Assembly: GCF_002294985.1 (NCBI RefSeq)
Contig: NZ_NSGE01000006.1
Coordinates: 62,001-126,000, forward strand
Reading direction: 5' to 3'
DNA length: 64,000 bases
Source of the DNA: Mesorhizobium sp. WSM3862
GTDB lineage: Bacteria > Pseudomonadota > Alphaproteobacteria > Rhizobiales > Rhizobiaceae
The number at the start of each line of letters is the position of its first letter. The first letter of the stretch is position 1. The position numbers and the translations under genes were made by a program. The notes under the pieces were generated by a model. It worked only from the letters and a program-made list of their open reading frames with translations, was not told the origin of the DNA and did no database searches. Below, one piece after another: positions 1-8,593 of this stretch.

Positions 1-322
1 CGCTGCCCTCGTCGGTCGCCTGGTCCATCAGCGTGTCGTAGAGCAGGCCGCCGCCGAACCCGGCGAGCCCCGCGGCCGGCGACCCCGGCACGATATAGGG
101 GTTGAAGCTGTCGAAAGTGCCGACAACGACGGAGTCGTGGGCGCCACCCTTGGGAGCGTCCGGATTGACATAGTCGTAGCGTTGGAAATTTTCGCCGTAT
201 TTGGACGGGCCGGTCAGCGAGGACGTGGTGTGCCACTCATCAGCGAGGCTGGCCTGCAGGCTGGCGGCGAAGGCGATCGCCAGCATCGATGCGAAAAACG
301 TCCGGAAGCGGCCGACCGTCAT
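1..322 (-). CDS. Extracellular solute-binding protein, family 5 (N-terminal part only)
   Basis: This is the first 107 codons of a periplasmic peptide-binding protein; the rest lies outside the window. The start ATG is at 322 and is followed by a signal peptide (basic MTVGRFR, a hydrophobic stretch, cleavage probably after SLADE). The mature start matches the YejA-like branch of family 5 binding proteins: a KYGENFQRYDYVNPDAPKGG stretch, then FDSFNPYIVPGSPAAGL and LLYDTLM. Such proteins deliver peptides to an ABC importer in the inner membrane. The permease genes would be expected beyond the window. The substrate cannot be told from this fragment. Confidence 0.85.
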   Translation of the reverse strand, partial: MTVGRFRTFFASMLAIAFAASLQASLADEWHTTSSLTGPSKYGENFQRYDYVNPDAPKGGAHDSVVVGTFDSFNPYIVPGSPAAGLAGFGGGLLYDTLMDQATDEGS

Positions 323-426
323 GCGTTCTCCTCGTCGCAACAGTACCCACCGGCAATCTAGATCATTTGACGCCGGTGAAAACCGCAAGCGCCGGCTTTT
401 GTCTCAGCATATGCGGCTTTCCTAAC

Positions 427-453
427 AAAAAAGCCGGGATGAACCCGGCTTTT
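427..453 (-). terminator. Intrinsic terminator after the cytochrome c gene
   Basis: A perfect inverted repeat, AAAAGCCGGG and CCCGGCTTTT around a 5-nt loop, lies 26 nt past the cytochrome c stop codon. Read on the minus strand it is a GC stem with flanking A and T runs, the form of a Rho-independent terminator. It would separate the cytochrome gene from the binding-protein gene downstream. Confidence 0.75.
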
Positions 454-478
454 CCAAGGTGTCTTTATGACGAAATGT

Positions 479-1180
479 TTATTGCGCCGGCGCAACCGGC
501 TTGGCCGGGGCGGCACCTTCGGCCGGCTTTGCCGGAGCCGCACCTTCGGCCGGCTTGGCGGGTGCGGCACCTGTGGCCGGCTTCGCCGCGGCGGCGCCTT
601 CGGCGGGCTTGGCTTCCGCCGAAGCGCCCGGCTGCGGCAGCGGCTTCGGATTGTCCGACAGCGTGCGCAGATAGGCGATCACGTTGGCGCGGTCCTCGTC
701 CTTCGGCAGGCCGGCAAAGCCCATCGCCGTGCCCTTCACGAACTTCTTCGGCGCGTTGATGAAGTGGTTGAGGTTGTCGTAGGTCCACTTCTCGGCGCCG
801 CCCTTGGAAAAATCCTTCATGCCGGCCGAATAGGCGAAGCCCTCATGCTCGGCGACGGGGCGATCGATGATGTCCCAGAGGTCCGGACCGACCTTGTTGG
901 GGCCGCCCTTTTCGCCGGAATGGCAGGCCTGGCACTTCTTGAAAATGGCGGCGCCCGTCTCGGCATTGGCGGTGGCGAGCAGGTCGGCGATCGGCTTGGC
1001 TTCGGCCGCGGGCGCGGCAGCGCCGCCGCCTTCGGCCGGCTCGGCCGCCTCGATGGCGAAGCCCGGCTTCTCGGGAGCGGGGGAGGCAAACAGCCCGTCG
1101 GAAACGATGCCCACGGAAAAGACGACGAAACAGGTTCCGAGGAATCCGGCGAGCAGCTTGTTGACTTCGTTGGAATCCAT
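479..1180 (-). CDS. cycM: Membrane-anchored cytochrome c (CycM-like)
   Basis: This is a 233-residue class I c-type cytochrome. An uncleaved N-terminal membrane helix (about residues 8-30, after MDSNEVNK) anchors it to the periplasmic face. One haem site, CQACH, is present, and a Met in KGTAMGF is the likely sixth ligand. Members of this family carry electrons from the bc1 complex to cytochrome oxidase. The ATG at 1180 is chosen over an upstream in-frame start because it has a GGGG ribosome site and puts the hydrophobic segment at the N terminus. The last 45 residues are a low-complexity Ala-Pro tail made of 9-residue repeats. The gene is divergent from kdsB. Confidence 0.85.
   Translation of the reverse strand: MDSNEVNKLLAGFLGTCFVVFSVGIVSDGLFASPAPEKPGFAIEAAEPAEGGGAAAPAAEAKPIADLLATANAETGAAIFKKCQACHSGEKGGPNKVGPDLWDIIDRPVAEHEGFAYSAGMKDFSKGGAEKWTYDNLNHFINAPKKFVKGTAMGFAGLPKDEDRANVIAYLRTLSDNPKPLPQPGASAEAKPAEGAAAAKPATGAAPAKPAEGAAPAKPAEGAAPAKPVAPAQ
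506..613 (-). repeat. Four tandem 27-bp units encoding AKPAEGAAP
   Basis: The end of the cytochrome c gene contains four in-frame copies of a 27-bp unit coding for AKPAEGAAP (variants end in AAA or have T for E), followed by AKPVAPAQ. The copies are nearly identical at DNA level, as expected for slippage or unequal exchange. Unit number may vary between strains. Confidence 0.8.
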
Positions 1181-1372
1181 ACGCCCCTTGCTCCCTTTTC
1201 CGGCGGACCGTCCCGTCCACTCCGTCCGTCGGTATAGCGAAGGCCCCAACGGGCCCGTTAAATCGCGCGGAAACTAGGTCTTTTGCTTCGTCGTTGCAAC
1301 ACCTATAAGGGCGCTTCCAGTGAGACGTTTTGCCACTTTTCCATCCGCTTCCCCGGCTGTCCCAGAAGTCCC

Positions 1373-2101
1373 ATGTCGACATTGATCCTGATCCCCGCCC
1401 GCATGGCCTCGACGCGCCTGCCGGGCAAGCCGCTGGCCGACATCGCCGGCGCGCCGATGATCGTCCATGTCGCCCGCCGCGGCGCCGAGGCTGGGCTCGG
1501 CCGTGTGGTGGTGGCGACCGACACCGAAGCGGTCGCCTCGGCGGTAAGGGATCACGGTTTCGAGGCGGTGATGACGCGCGCGGACCACGAATCGGGATCC
1601 GACCGCATCTTCGAGGCGCTCACCGTGCTGGACCCGGAGAAAAAGGTCGAAACCATCGTCAACGTCCAGGGCGATCTGCCGACCATCGATCCTGAGATCA
1701 TCGGCGCATCGCTGCGGCCCTTCGCCGACCCGTCGGTCGACATAGCCACGCTCGGCGTCGAGATTGTGCGCGACGAGGAAAGGACCAATCCGAACGTGGT
1801 CAAGATCGTCGGCTCGCCGCTCTCGGCGACAAGGCTGAAGGCGCTCTATTTCACGCGCGCCACGGCGCCGTGGGGGGAGGGCCCGCTCTATCACCACATC
1901 GGCCTCTATGCCTACCGCCGGACAGCGCTGGAACGTTTCGTGGCGCTGAAGCCGTCGCCGCTCGAACGCCGTGAGCGGCTGGAGCAGCTGCGGGCGCTGG
2001 AAGCCGGCATGCGCATCGATGCCGAGATCGTCCGGTCGCTGCCGCTCGGCGTCGACACGCCCGACGATCTCGAGCGCGCCAGGCAAATTCTTTCAAACTG
2101 A
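1373..2101 (+). CDS. kdsB: 3-deoxy-manno-octulosonate cytidylyltransferase
   Basis: This is CMP-KDO synthetase, which activates KDO with CTP for lipopolysaccharide inner-core synthesis in the cytoplasm. The 242-residue protein starts with the family signature [15 protein letters not shown], and contains the [12 protein letters not shown] and NVQGDLP motifs that bind nucleotide and metal. The ATG at 1373 gives the usual length (about 245); an in-frame upstream start would add 30 residues unlike the family. The prephenate dehydratase gene follows after 26 nt, so the two are probably co-transcribed, as in other rhizobia. Confidence 0.95.
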   Translation: MSTLILIPARMASTRLPGKPLADIAGAPMIVHVARRGAEAGLGRVVVATDTEAVASAVRDHGFEAVMTRADHESGSDRIFEALTVLDPEKKVETIVNVQGDLPTIDPEIIGASLRPFADPSVDIATLGVEIVRDEERTNPNVVKIVGSPLSATRLKALYFTRATAPWGEGPLYHHIGLYAYRRTALERFVALKPSPLERRERLEQLRALEAGMRIDAEIVRSLPLGVDTPDDLERARQILSN

Positions 2102-2127
2102 GACATCCGTAAGCGAGACCTTGGCGC

Positions 2128-2991
2128 ATGCCTGAAAAGACCAACAGAATATCCTTCCAGGGCGAGCCGGGCGCTAATTCCGATACCGCTTGCCGCAACA
2201 TGTTCCCCTCGATGGAGCCGTTGCCCTGTCCCACCTTCGAAGACGCCTTCAACGCGGTCGAGACCGGCAAGGCCGAGCTCGCCATGATCCCGATCGAGAA
2301 CACGATTGCCGGGCGCGTCGCCGACATCCATCATCTTTTGCCGGAATCGCGCCTGCACATCGTCGGCGAGTATTTCCTGCCCATCCATTTCCAGCTGATG
2401 GTGCTGCCGGGCGTGAAACGCGAAGAGATCAGAAGCGTGCACAGCCATATCCATGCCCTTGGCCAATGCCGCAAATACATCCGCAAGAATGGCTGGAAGC
2501 CGGTTGTCGCCGGCGACACGGCGGGATCGGCCAAGATGGTCTCCGAGGTCAAGGACCGCACGATGGCGGCACTTGCGCCTGCGCTTGCCGCCGAGCTCTA
2601 CGGCCTCGACATCATCGAGAAGAATGTCGAGGACACCGACTCGAACGTCACCCGCTTCGTCGTGCTGACCAAGAACAAGCAATGGGCCGAGCGCCCCTCG
2701 CTGGAAGCCAAGATGATGACCACCTTCATCTTCCGCGTCCGCAACGTGCCGGCCGCGCTCTACAAGGCCATGGGCGGCTTCGCCACCAACGGCATCAACA
2801 TGACCAAGCTCGAGAGCTACCAGCTCGGCGCTTTCACAGCGACGCTGTTTTATGCCGACATCGAGGGCCACCCCGATGATCCGCTGGTCAAGCTGGCGCT
2901 CGACGAATTGCGCTTCTTCTCGCGCGAGATGCGCATTCTCGGCGTTTATCCGGCAAGCGCGTCGCGCGAGCAGTGGAAGGTCGCCGATTAG
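2128..2991 (+). CDS. pheA: Prephenate dehydratase (monofunctional, with ACT domain)
   Basis: This enzyme converts prephenate to phenylpyruvate in phenylalanine synthesis. The 287-residue protein has a prephenate dehydratase domain (about residues 6-185) with the catalytic DSNVTRF motif, and a C-terminal ACT domain (about 198-275) for feedback by phenylalanine. There is no chorismate mutase domain, unlike the E. coli P-protein. In the ACT domain the classical ESRP motif reads ESYQ, a variation I recall from alphaproteobacterial relatives; its effect on feedback cannot be judged here. The gene lies 26 nt after kdsB. Confidence 0.95.
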   Translation: MPEKTNRISFQGEPGANSDTACRNMFPSMEPLPCPTFEDAFNAVETGKAELAMIPIENTIAGRVADIHHLLPESRLHIVGEYFLPIHFQLMVLPGVKREEIRSVHSHIHALGQCRKYIRKNGWKPVVAGDTAGSAKMVSEVKDRTMAALAPALAAELYGLDIIEKNVEDTDSNVTRFVVLTKNKQWAERPSLEAKMMTTFIFRVRNVPAALYKAMGGFATNGINMTKLESYQLGAFTATLFYADIEGHPDDPLVKLALDELRFFSREMRILGVYPASASREQWKVAD

Positions 2992-3003
2992 GCCCGGGTC
3001 GCG

Positions 3004-3303
3004 CTAAAAGCCCAGCGGCACGTAGTCGATCTCCATGAACGCCTCGACCTCAGGCAGCCAGCGGTAGCGCACGAAGGCGACGTGGTCGGGATGCTCGTTG
3101 TATCTGGTGTAGGCAGCCTGGTCGGCGAACTCCATCGAGAAGCCGAACTGATAGTCGTTCTTGGGGCTCACTTGGCGCAGCTGCTCGAAATGCGTCACAC
3201 CCTTGATCCCCGTCAGGATCTTCTTGGCATCGTGGAGGAACCGCTTCGCCTCCAGCGAATGCGGCGGATGCTTCAGCGTGAACACGACGGTATGACGGAT
3301 CAT
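3004..3303 (-). CDS. Dabb (stress-responsive alpha/beta barrel) protein
   Basis: This 99-residue protein starts MIRHTVVFTLKHP, the typical opening of the Dabb family (dimeric ferredoxin-like barrels), and keeps the F-x-MEF and Y-x-x-HPDHVAFV patterns. Family members have varied or unknown roles, including stress proteins and some cyclases. No catalytic residue can be assigned. It ends convergent with pheA and lies 10 nt downstream of nudC on the same strand, so it is probably the last gene of the HIT-nudC-Dabb group. Confidence 0.8.
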   Translation of the reverse strand: MIRHTVVFTLKHPPHSLEAKRFLHDAKKILTGIKGVTHFEQLRQVSPKNDYQFGFSMEFADQAAYTRYNEHPDHVAFVRYRWLPEVEAFMEIDYVPLGF

Positions 3304-3313
3304 TTCTCGGCTC

Positions 3314-4255
3314 CTATTCGCTGTTGACCCAGGCGCGGATGAGGTGGTGGGCGATCGCTCCTTTCGGCGGCGTGATCAGGCCGCCGGGGTGCGTTCTCTC
3401 CAGCATCGAGCGCACCTCATCGCGCGAAAACCAGCGGCAGTCTTCGAGCTCGTTCAGGTCGGCCTGGATGTCCTCGTTGAGCGGCTCGCCGAAGCAGCCG
3501 ATCATCAGCGAATAGGGGAACGGCCAGGGCTGGCTGGCGTGGTAGACGACGCGGCCGAGCCGGATTCCGGCCTCCTCCAGCGTCTCGCGGCGCACCGCCG
3601 CCTCGATCGTCTCGCCGGGCTCGATGAAGCCGGCAAGGGCCGAATACATGCCGGGCCCGAAATGCCGGCCGCGCCCGAGCAGGCATTTCTCGCGCGTCGC
3701 CGTCAGCATGATCGCCACCGGATCGGTGCGCGGGAAGTGGTCGGTGCCGCAGGCCGGGCAATGCCGCCTGTAGCCGCCGGCGCGCATCTCCGAGCGATTG
3801 CCGCATTTGCTGCAGAAAGCGTGGCTGGCATGCCAGGCCAGCAGCGCAGCGCCTTGCGCCAGCGCACCGGCCGCCGCTTCGTCGATCAGCCCTTGCATAT
3901 AGACGGAGCGGTAGTCGATCGCCTTCACCGTTTCCGGCAGATTTTCCGGTTCGATCCCGGCGGGCACCGCCAGCACCGGGCCGCTCTCCGAGAGGCCGAG
4001 CAGCACGCCGCCGTCGAGCGAAACCTCGAAGGCCTCGCTTTCCGCCGCCTCGAACCATGGGTCGAATTTGCCGTCGTCGAGCTTCAGATAAAGCCTGCCG
4101 CCATGCATCAGCATCAGCCGCGCCGATCGCTCGCCAAGCGCCTTCTCGACCGCGTCGTCTTCGCGGTTTTCCGATTGCCGATCGATCCGGTTGCCGGCGA
4201 AACCGACGAATTGGCTCGGCTCGCGCAAAGGCGCGTCAAACAGACGAAAGTTCAT
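3314..4255 (-). CDS. nudC: NAD(+)/NADH pyrophosphatase (Nudix)
   Basis: This hydrolyses NADH or NAD to NMN(H) and AMP and, in the studied E. coli enzyme, removes NAD caps from RNA. The 313-residue protein has an N-terminal domain, a four-cysteine zinc ribbon (CSKCGN and CPACGT, about residues 148-172), then a complete Nudix box (GFIEPGETIEAAVRRETLEE, then AGI). The SQPWPFPYSLM stretch after the box is the NudC-specific signature (SQPWPFPxS). It is longer than the E. coli protein (257), mostly at the N terminus. It ends 10 nt before the Dabb gene, downstream of the HIT gene. Confidence 0.92.
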   Translation of the reverse strand: MNFRLFDAPLREPSQFVGFAGNRIDRQSENREDDAVEKALGERSARLMLMHGGRLYLKLDDGKFDPWFEAAESEAFEVSLDGGVLLGLSESGPVLAVPAGIEPENLPETVKAIDYRSVYMQGLIDEAAAGALAQGAALLAWHASHAFCSKCGNRSEMRAGGYRRHCPACGTDHFPRTDPVAIMLTATREKCLLGRGRHFGPGMYSALAGFIEPGETIEAAVRRETLEEAGIRLGRVVYHASQPWPFPYSLMIGCFGEPLNEDIQADLNELEDCRWFSRDEVRSMLERTHPGGLITPPKGAIAHHLIRAWVNSE

Positions 4256-4294
4256 AGGAGACTCGAGGAAAGCGCGGGGTGGACACTGATGGGC

Positions 4295-4714
4295 TTATAG
4301 CGCTGCCTTGATCTTTTCGGCAAACCGGCGGATGTCGGAGCGCTCATACGGCTCGCGCATGCCATGCCCCCAGACCGGCCCTGGCCAGCCGGGGTCGCTC
4401 TCGCTGCGGGCGATGACATGGACGTGCAGCTGGCGCACGATGTTGCCGAGCGCCCCGGTGTTGATCTTGGTGCAGCCGGTCACCCGCTTCAGCGCGTGCG
4501 CCACCATATTGGTCTCGAAGGTCAGCATCGTCTGGTCGAGCGGCGTCAGGTCGTGGATTTCCTCCACGCCCGGCCGCTGCGGCACCAGGACCAGCCACGG
4601 CCAGCGGCGATCGTTCATCAGCCGGAGCTCGCACAGGCCGAGCCACATGAGCTGCTCACTGTCCGCCTCCAATCGGGCGTCCAGTGTGAAACCGGCCTTT
4701 AGGCCAGGCAGCAT
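4295..4714 (-). CDS. HIT family protein with a QxHxH active-site motif
   Basis: This is a 139-residue histidine-triad protein, probably a nucleotide hydrolase or transferase acting on dinucleoside polyphosphates or nucleoside phosphoramidates. The conserved core is NTGALGNIVRQLHVHVIAR, where the first His of HxHxHxx is Gln. The ATG at 4714 is preferred because a GAGGGAAA ribosome site precedes it and the upstream in-frame extension is not protein-like. It is first in a group with nudC and the Dabb gene. The substrate is unknown. Confidence 0.8.
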   Translation of the reverse strand: MLPGLKAGFTLDARLEADSEQLMWLGLCELRLMNDRRWPWLVLVPQRPGVEEIHDLTPLDQTMLTFETNMVAHALKRVTGCTKINTGALGNIVRQLHVHVIARSESDPGWPGPVWGHGMREPYERSDIRRFAEKIKAAL

Positions 4715-4858
4715 GGGCGTTTCCCTCACTTTTCGAGAATGCTTCAAACCCTGAACGCTAGAGCGACGGCAAGGTGGCTGCAAGCGAATCATTGACCGCT
4801 CCTGCGGATTTGAAGGTCGTCTGCACCGCATGGCCTGGCCGGTGATCCACTACGACCC

Positions 4859-4887
4859 TTGCATTTCGCCGCTGAATTGCCGATATG
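4859..4887 (+). promoter_or_regulatory. Sigma-70-type promoter of the SRP RNA
   Basis: A TTGCAT -35 element (4859-4864) and a GATATG -10 element (4882-4887) are separated by 17 nt. Transcription would start near 4894, exactly where the pairing stem of the SRP RNA begins. Confidence 0.65.
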
Positions 4888-4891
4888 GAGC

Positions 4892-4991
4892 TTGGGAGGT
4901 TGGTGGTGGACGATCCACTCGCCAACCGGGTCAGGTCCGGAAGGAAGCAGCCCTAACGAGCCCGGAACGGGTCATTGTTCCAGCCTCCCGC
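4892..4991 (+). ncRNA. ffs: Signal recognition particle RNA (4.5S)
   Basis: The RNA pairs with Ffh to target nascent membrane proteins. The conserved tip is unmistakable: GGTCAGGTCCGGAAGGAAGC followed by AGCCCT (about 4929-4954), with the GGAA tetraloop and the Ffh-binding internal loop. The ends pair perfectly: GGGAGGTTGG at 4894-4903 with CCAGCCTCCC at 4980-4989, allowing one G-U pair. The length of about 100 nt is the small bacterial form. It lies just upstream of dnaX, a common alphaproteobacterial placement. Confidence 0.95.
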
Positions 4992-5097
4992 CTCTTCGCC
5001 TTTCTCCCGCGACATTGACGGCGCCGAGCCGTGCGGGCGAGACTATGCGCAGGAATCGGCCGCCTTCCGTCGCGGTCCTTGGAGCTTTTGACGGCGA

Positions 5098-6915
5098 ATG
5101 AGCGAAGCCGGAAATTCGGGGCCAGAAAGCCTGGAGACAGGAAAGGCCGGCGCCTATCGCGTGCTGGCGCGCAAATACCGCCCCTCCAATTTCTCCGAAC
5201 TGATCGGCCAGGAGCCGATGGTCCGCACGCTCACCAATGCCTTCGCCACTGGCCGCATCGCCCAGGCCTGGATGCTGACCGGCGTGCGCGGTGTCGGCAA
5301 GACGACAACGGCGCGCATTCTCGCACGCGCCCTGAACTATAAAACCGCCACCGTCGACCAGCCCTCCGTCGACCTTTCGACCCCCGGCGAGCATTGCCAG
5401 GCGATCATGGAAGGCCGCCATGTCGACGTCATCGAGATGGACGCGGCTTCCCATACCGGCATCGACGACATCAGGGACATCATCGACCGCGTCCGCTACG
5501 CGCCGGTCTCGGCCCGCTACAAGGTCTACATCATCGACGAAGTGCACATGCTCTCCACCCAGGCCTTCAACGGCCTGTTGAAGACGCTGGAAGAGCCGCC
5601 GCCGCATGTCAAATTCATCTTCGCCACCACCGAGATCCGCAAGGTGCCGATCACGGTTCTGTCGCGCTGTCAGCGCTTCGACCTGAGGCGCATCGATGCC
5701 GGCGCGCTCGTCGCGCATCTTTCCTCGATTGCCGCCAAGGAAGGCATTTCCGTCGATGATGAGGCTTTGGCGATGATTGCGCGGGCCGCCGAGGGCTCGG
5801 CACGCGATTCGCTCTCCATCCTCGATCAGGCGATCGCCCATGGCAGCGGCACCGTCAGCGCTGACGCCGTTCGCGCCATGCTGGGCTTGGCCGACCGCGC
5901 CCGCATCATCGACCTGTTCGAGCACGTCATGAAGGGCGATGTTGCAGCGGCCTTGTCCGAATTCCGCGCGCAATACGATACCGGCGCCGATCCGGCCGCG
6001 GTGCTCACCGACCTGGCGGAATTCAGCCACCTCGTTACGCGTCTGCGGTTCGTGCCGGCCGCGGCCAATGATGCCTCGCTCTCCGAGGACGAGCGGCGGC
6101 GCGGCGCCGAATTTGCGAGCACGCTGTCCGTGCGCGTGCTCTCGCGAACCTGGCAGATGCTCCTGAAAGGTATTCCCGAGGTGCAGTCCTCCAACCGTCC
6201 GGTCAGCGCCGGCGAGATGGTGCTGATCCGGCTGGCGCACGCCGCCGACCTGCCGACGCTGGACGAAGCGCTGAAATCGCTGGAGGGGGCGGCCCCTGTG
6301 CCGAACGGCGCTCCTCGCGCCAATGGAGCGCCGGCAAGTCCAGGCAGTGCGGGCGGCACAAATGCCGTGGCGCCGGCGCGGATGCCGGCCTCTAACGGCG
6401 GAGGGCAGACCATGCGGCTGGTCGAGGTGCAGCCCGCGCCTGCCGCTTTCGTCCCGGCGCCCGAACCGGTCATCGAAACCCCCGCCGTTCCGGTGAAGTC
6501 GCTGGCCGACATCGCGGCCCTTGCCGATGCCAACCGCGACATCGCCTTCAAGGTGTTGGTCAAGCGCTGCGTGCGGCTGGTGCGCATCGAGCCTGGCCGC
6601 ATCGACGTCAGCCTGACCGCCGATGCGCCCAAGATGCTGCTCAACGACCTGACCTCCAAGCTGCGTGCCTGGACCGGCCGCAACTGGCTGGTCTCGCTGT
6701 CGAAGGAAGAGGGTAGCCAGACGCTGGCCGAGATGGAGACGACCAAGCGCGAGAACGCCTTCTCCGATGCCAGGAGCGATCCGACCGTCGCCGCCATCCT
6801 CGCTCGCTTTCCCGGCGCCAAGATCATCGATGTGCGCATTCCGGATGTGCCGGAAGCGGAAGGCGCTGACGCCGACCTGCCGGTTGAGCCGGCTGCCGAC
6901 GACGAAGAGATTTAG
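5098..6915 (+). CDS. dnaX: DNA polymerase III subunit gamma/tau
   Basis: This is the clamp-loader ATPase of the replicative polymerase. The 605-residue protein has an AAA+ module with Walker A GVRGVGKTT (residues 62-70), Walker B IIDEVH (145-150) and the SRC sensor motif (LSRCQRF), followed by an oligomerisation domain, a Pro/Ala-rich linker (about 400-470) and a C-terminal tau-type domain. The zinc-binding four-cysteine cluster of most DnaX proteins is reduced to one residue, Cys100 in PGEHCQAIME. The gene follows the SRP RNA and precedes ybaB and, further on, recR, a conserved neighbourhood. Confidence 0.95.
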   Translation: MSEAGNSGPESLETGKAGAYRVLARKYRPSNFSELIGQEPMVRTLTNAFATGRIAQAWMLTGVRGVGKTTTARILARALNYKTATVDQPSVDLSTPGEHCQAIMEGRHVDVIEMDAASHTGIDDIRDIIDRVRYAPVSARYKVYIIDEVHMLSTQAFNGLLKTLEEPPPHVKFIFATTEIRKVPITVLSRCQRFDLRRIDAGALVAHLSSIAAKEGISVDDEALAMIARAAEGSARDSLSILDQAIAHGSGTVSADAVRAMLGLADRARIIDLFEHVMKGDVAAALSEFRAQYDTGADPAAVLTDLAEFSHLVTRLRFVPAAANDASLSEDERRRGAEFASTLSVRVLSRTWQMLLKGIPEVQSSNRPVSAGEMVLIRLAHAADLPTLDEALKSLEGAAPVPNGAPRANGAPASPGSAGGTNAVAPARMPASNGGGQTMRLVEVQPAPAAFVPAPEPVIETPAVPVKSLADIAALADANRDIAFKVLVKRCVRLVRIEPGRIDVSLTADAPKMLLNDLTSKLRAWTGRNWLVSLSKEEGSQTLAEMETTKRENAFSDARSDPTVAAILARFPGAKIIDVRIPDVPEAEGADADLPVEPAADDEEI

Positions 6916-6932
6916 AGCTGACGAACGCGTCA

Positions 6933-6970
6933 GGGAAAGTACGGACCGGTTTCGGTCAAGATCATGCTCG
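6933..6970 (+). repeat. GATCATGC-family palindromic repeat, right part
   Basis: The stretch shares AAAGT, ACCGGTTT and CAAGATCATGCTC in the same order and spacing as the complete copy at 26147-26195, but the left arm (GAGCATGATC) is not recognisable. It sits 17 nt after the dnaX stop codon. Confidence 0.55.
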
Positions 6971-7005
6971 CGTTAACGTAGATTCCAACAAGAGGAAGTT
7001 TTACG

Positions 7006-7329
7006 ATGAAGGATCTTCTCGGCCTGATGGGCAAGGCAAAGGAAATGCAGGCCAAGTTCCAGGCCATGCAGGACGAGATCGCCACCCTCGAAGCCACTGG
7101 GCAGGCGGGTGGCGGGCTGGTTAGCGTGACCCTGACCGGCAAGTTCGAAATGAAGGCGCTGAAGATCGATCCGTCCTTGCTGAAGGACGACGAGGTGGAG
7201 ATCCTCGAAGACTTGCTGTTGGCCGCTCACAATGATGCCAAAAATAAGGTCGAGCTGGTCATGCAGGAAAAGACCAAGGCATTGACTGCGGGCTTGCCTA
7301 TACCGCCCGGAATGAAATTGCCGTTCTAA
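7006..7329 (+). CDS. YbaB/EbfC nucleoid-associated protein
   Basis: This is a 107-residue DNA-binding protein of the YbaB/EbfC family, whose dimers bind DNA like tweezers and help organise the nucleoid. The N-terminal [19 protein letters not shown] helix and the central [16 protein letters not shown] strand region are typical. It lies 90 nt after dnaX; recR follows after an inserted SleB-like gene. In many bacteria dnaX-ybaB-recR form one operon, so the lipoprotein gene between ybaB and recR is an interruption of that order. Confidence 0.92.
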   Translation: MKDLLGLMGKAKEMQAKFQAMQDEIATLEATGQAGGGLVSVTLTGKFEMKALKIDPSLLKDDEVEILEDLLLAAHNDAKNKVELVMQEKTKALTAGLPIPPGMKLPF

Positions 7330-7344
7330 GGCATCTGCCACCAG

Positions 7345-7465
7345 TTAATTGATTGTGAACGAGAATTGAGCCTGGGCCGCAATATTAACCATTTTGCCGG
7401 CATGCTCACGGGCTCATTTCGCGACATTCATAAAGTTTTACCCAAGTCCAGAGGTTGCTAACCAT
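7345..7465 (+). promoter_or_regulatory. Possible CtrA-like sites upstream of the SleB-like gene
   Basis: The spacer between ybaB and the cell-wall hydrolase gene contains TTAA-N7-TGAAC (7345-7360, one mismatch to TTAA-N7-TTAAC), TTAACCAT (7385-7392) and CTAACCAT (7458-7465). TTAACCAT-type half-sites are typical of the alphaproteobacterial cell-cycle regulator CtrA. This is pattern similarity only. Confidence 0.3.
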
Positions 7466-7542
7466 CTAGCCATCTTTTTGCCTGAAAGAGTCTCATTCTT
7501 GCCACATCTCGGGGCGGGCTGGCATCTGGAAATGAGGCTTTT

Positions 7543-8526
7543 TTGTTGATCGCGACGCGATGGAAGACGCCGCTGCTGCTTATCGGCATCGCCGCTTCCC
7601 CCTTGTTCCTGGCCGGCTGCAGCCAGACCGCTTCACATGGCATGTCGGTGGCGAGCCTGACCGACGCCGTCACCCCGAGCTTTCTCAGCTCGCGTTCCTA
7701 CAAATACTCGATGAAGGACAAGGAGTGCCTGCAAAGGGCGATGTTCTTCGAGTCCAACCGGTCGAGCCGTGACGGCATGATCGCCGTCGGTACGGTCGTG
7801 ATGAACCGGCTGCGCTCGGGCCAGCATGGCAGCACGATCTGCGAGGTCGTCGGCGAAAAGGGCCAGTTCGCCCCAGGCGTGCTGACGCGCCCGATGAATT
7901 CGCGGGCATTGCCAGATGTCGAGGAAGCCGCCGAGGCAGTGCTGAAAGGCGAGCGCAAGGCCAAGCTCAAGAACACGATGTTCTTCCACACCGCCGGCCT
8001 GCGTTTCCCCTACAAGAACATGCACTACACGATGGTGGCCGGCGGCAATGCCTTCTATGAGAAGCGCGGCCGCAACTGGCAGCCGTTGCCGGATGAGCCC
8101 ATGGTCGCCATGGCCTCCGGCAAGTCGCAGAAGATCGATCCCACCGCTCCGGTCCTCGTCGCTTCCGCCGAGCCGGTGGTCAAGACGATCGTGCATGCTG
8201 ATCCGGCCGCCACGACCGCGGCTGCCGCGCCGGCGCTTCCGGCCAAGACCACAACCGTTGCTGCCCAGCAGACCTATGTGACGGCCTCCGCCGCGCCAGG
8301 GCAGAAGGCCGGCCGCGTCACCGCGAAGCCGATCATGGTGGCGATGCAGGAGCCGATGGAGGAGCCCGACGCCTCCCGCTTCGGCGGCACGTTGAAAGGC
8401 CGCTACATCACCTCCGTTCCGAGCGCCCCGCAGGAAGCGGCGATGGGATTCCAGTCGACGCCCGAGAACACCGACGCCATCGGCGCGCTGATCGTCAGCC
8501 AGTCCCGGCCGCTCGAAGCCTACTGA
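7543..8526 (+). CDS. SleB-like cell wall hydrolase, lipoprotein
   Basis: This 327-residue protein is likely a peptidoglycan hydrolase. It has a lipoprotein signal with lipobox LAGC (Cys26), so it should be lipid-anchored. The catalytic domain (about residues 57-170) is of the SleB/hydrolase_2 type: AMFFESNRSSRDGMIAVGTV, VMNRL, GQFAPG and GGNAFYEKRG are present, with the Glu in FFES as the probable catalytic acid. The C-terminal half is Ala/Pro-rich with no fold visible. The start is TTG at 7543 (a TGAGG site lies just upstream; the ATG at 7533 hits a stop at once). It lies between ybaB and recR. Confidence 0.85.
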   Translation: MLIATRWKTPLLLIGIAASPLFLAGCSQTASHGMSVASLTDAVTPSFLSSRSYKYSMKDKECLQRAMFFESNRSSRDGMIAVGTVVMNRLRSGQHGSTICEVVGEKGQFAPGVLTRPMNSRALPDVEEAAEAVLKGERKAKLKNTMFFHTAGLRFPYKNMHYTMVAGGNAFYEKRGRNWQPLPDEPMVAMASGKSQKIDPTAPVLVASAEPVVKTIVHADPAATTAAAAPALPAKTTTVAAQQTYVTASAAPGQKAGRVTAKPIMVAMQEPMEEPDASRFGGTLKGRYITSVPSAPQEAAMGFQSTPENTDAIGALIVSQSRPLEAY

Positions 8527-8593
8527 GCCAACCCGCCATCAAATGATCCGCCTTGACGGCATGGCGGATCATTTCCTGTTGCGGATGTCACCA

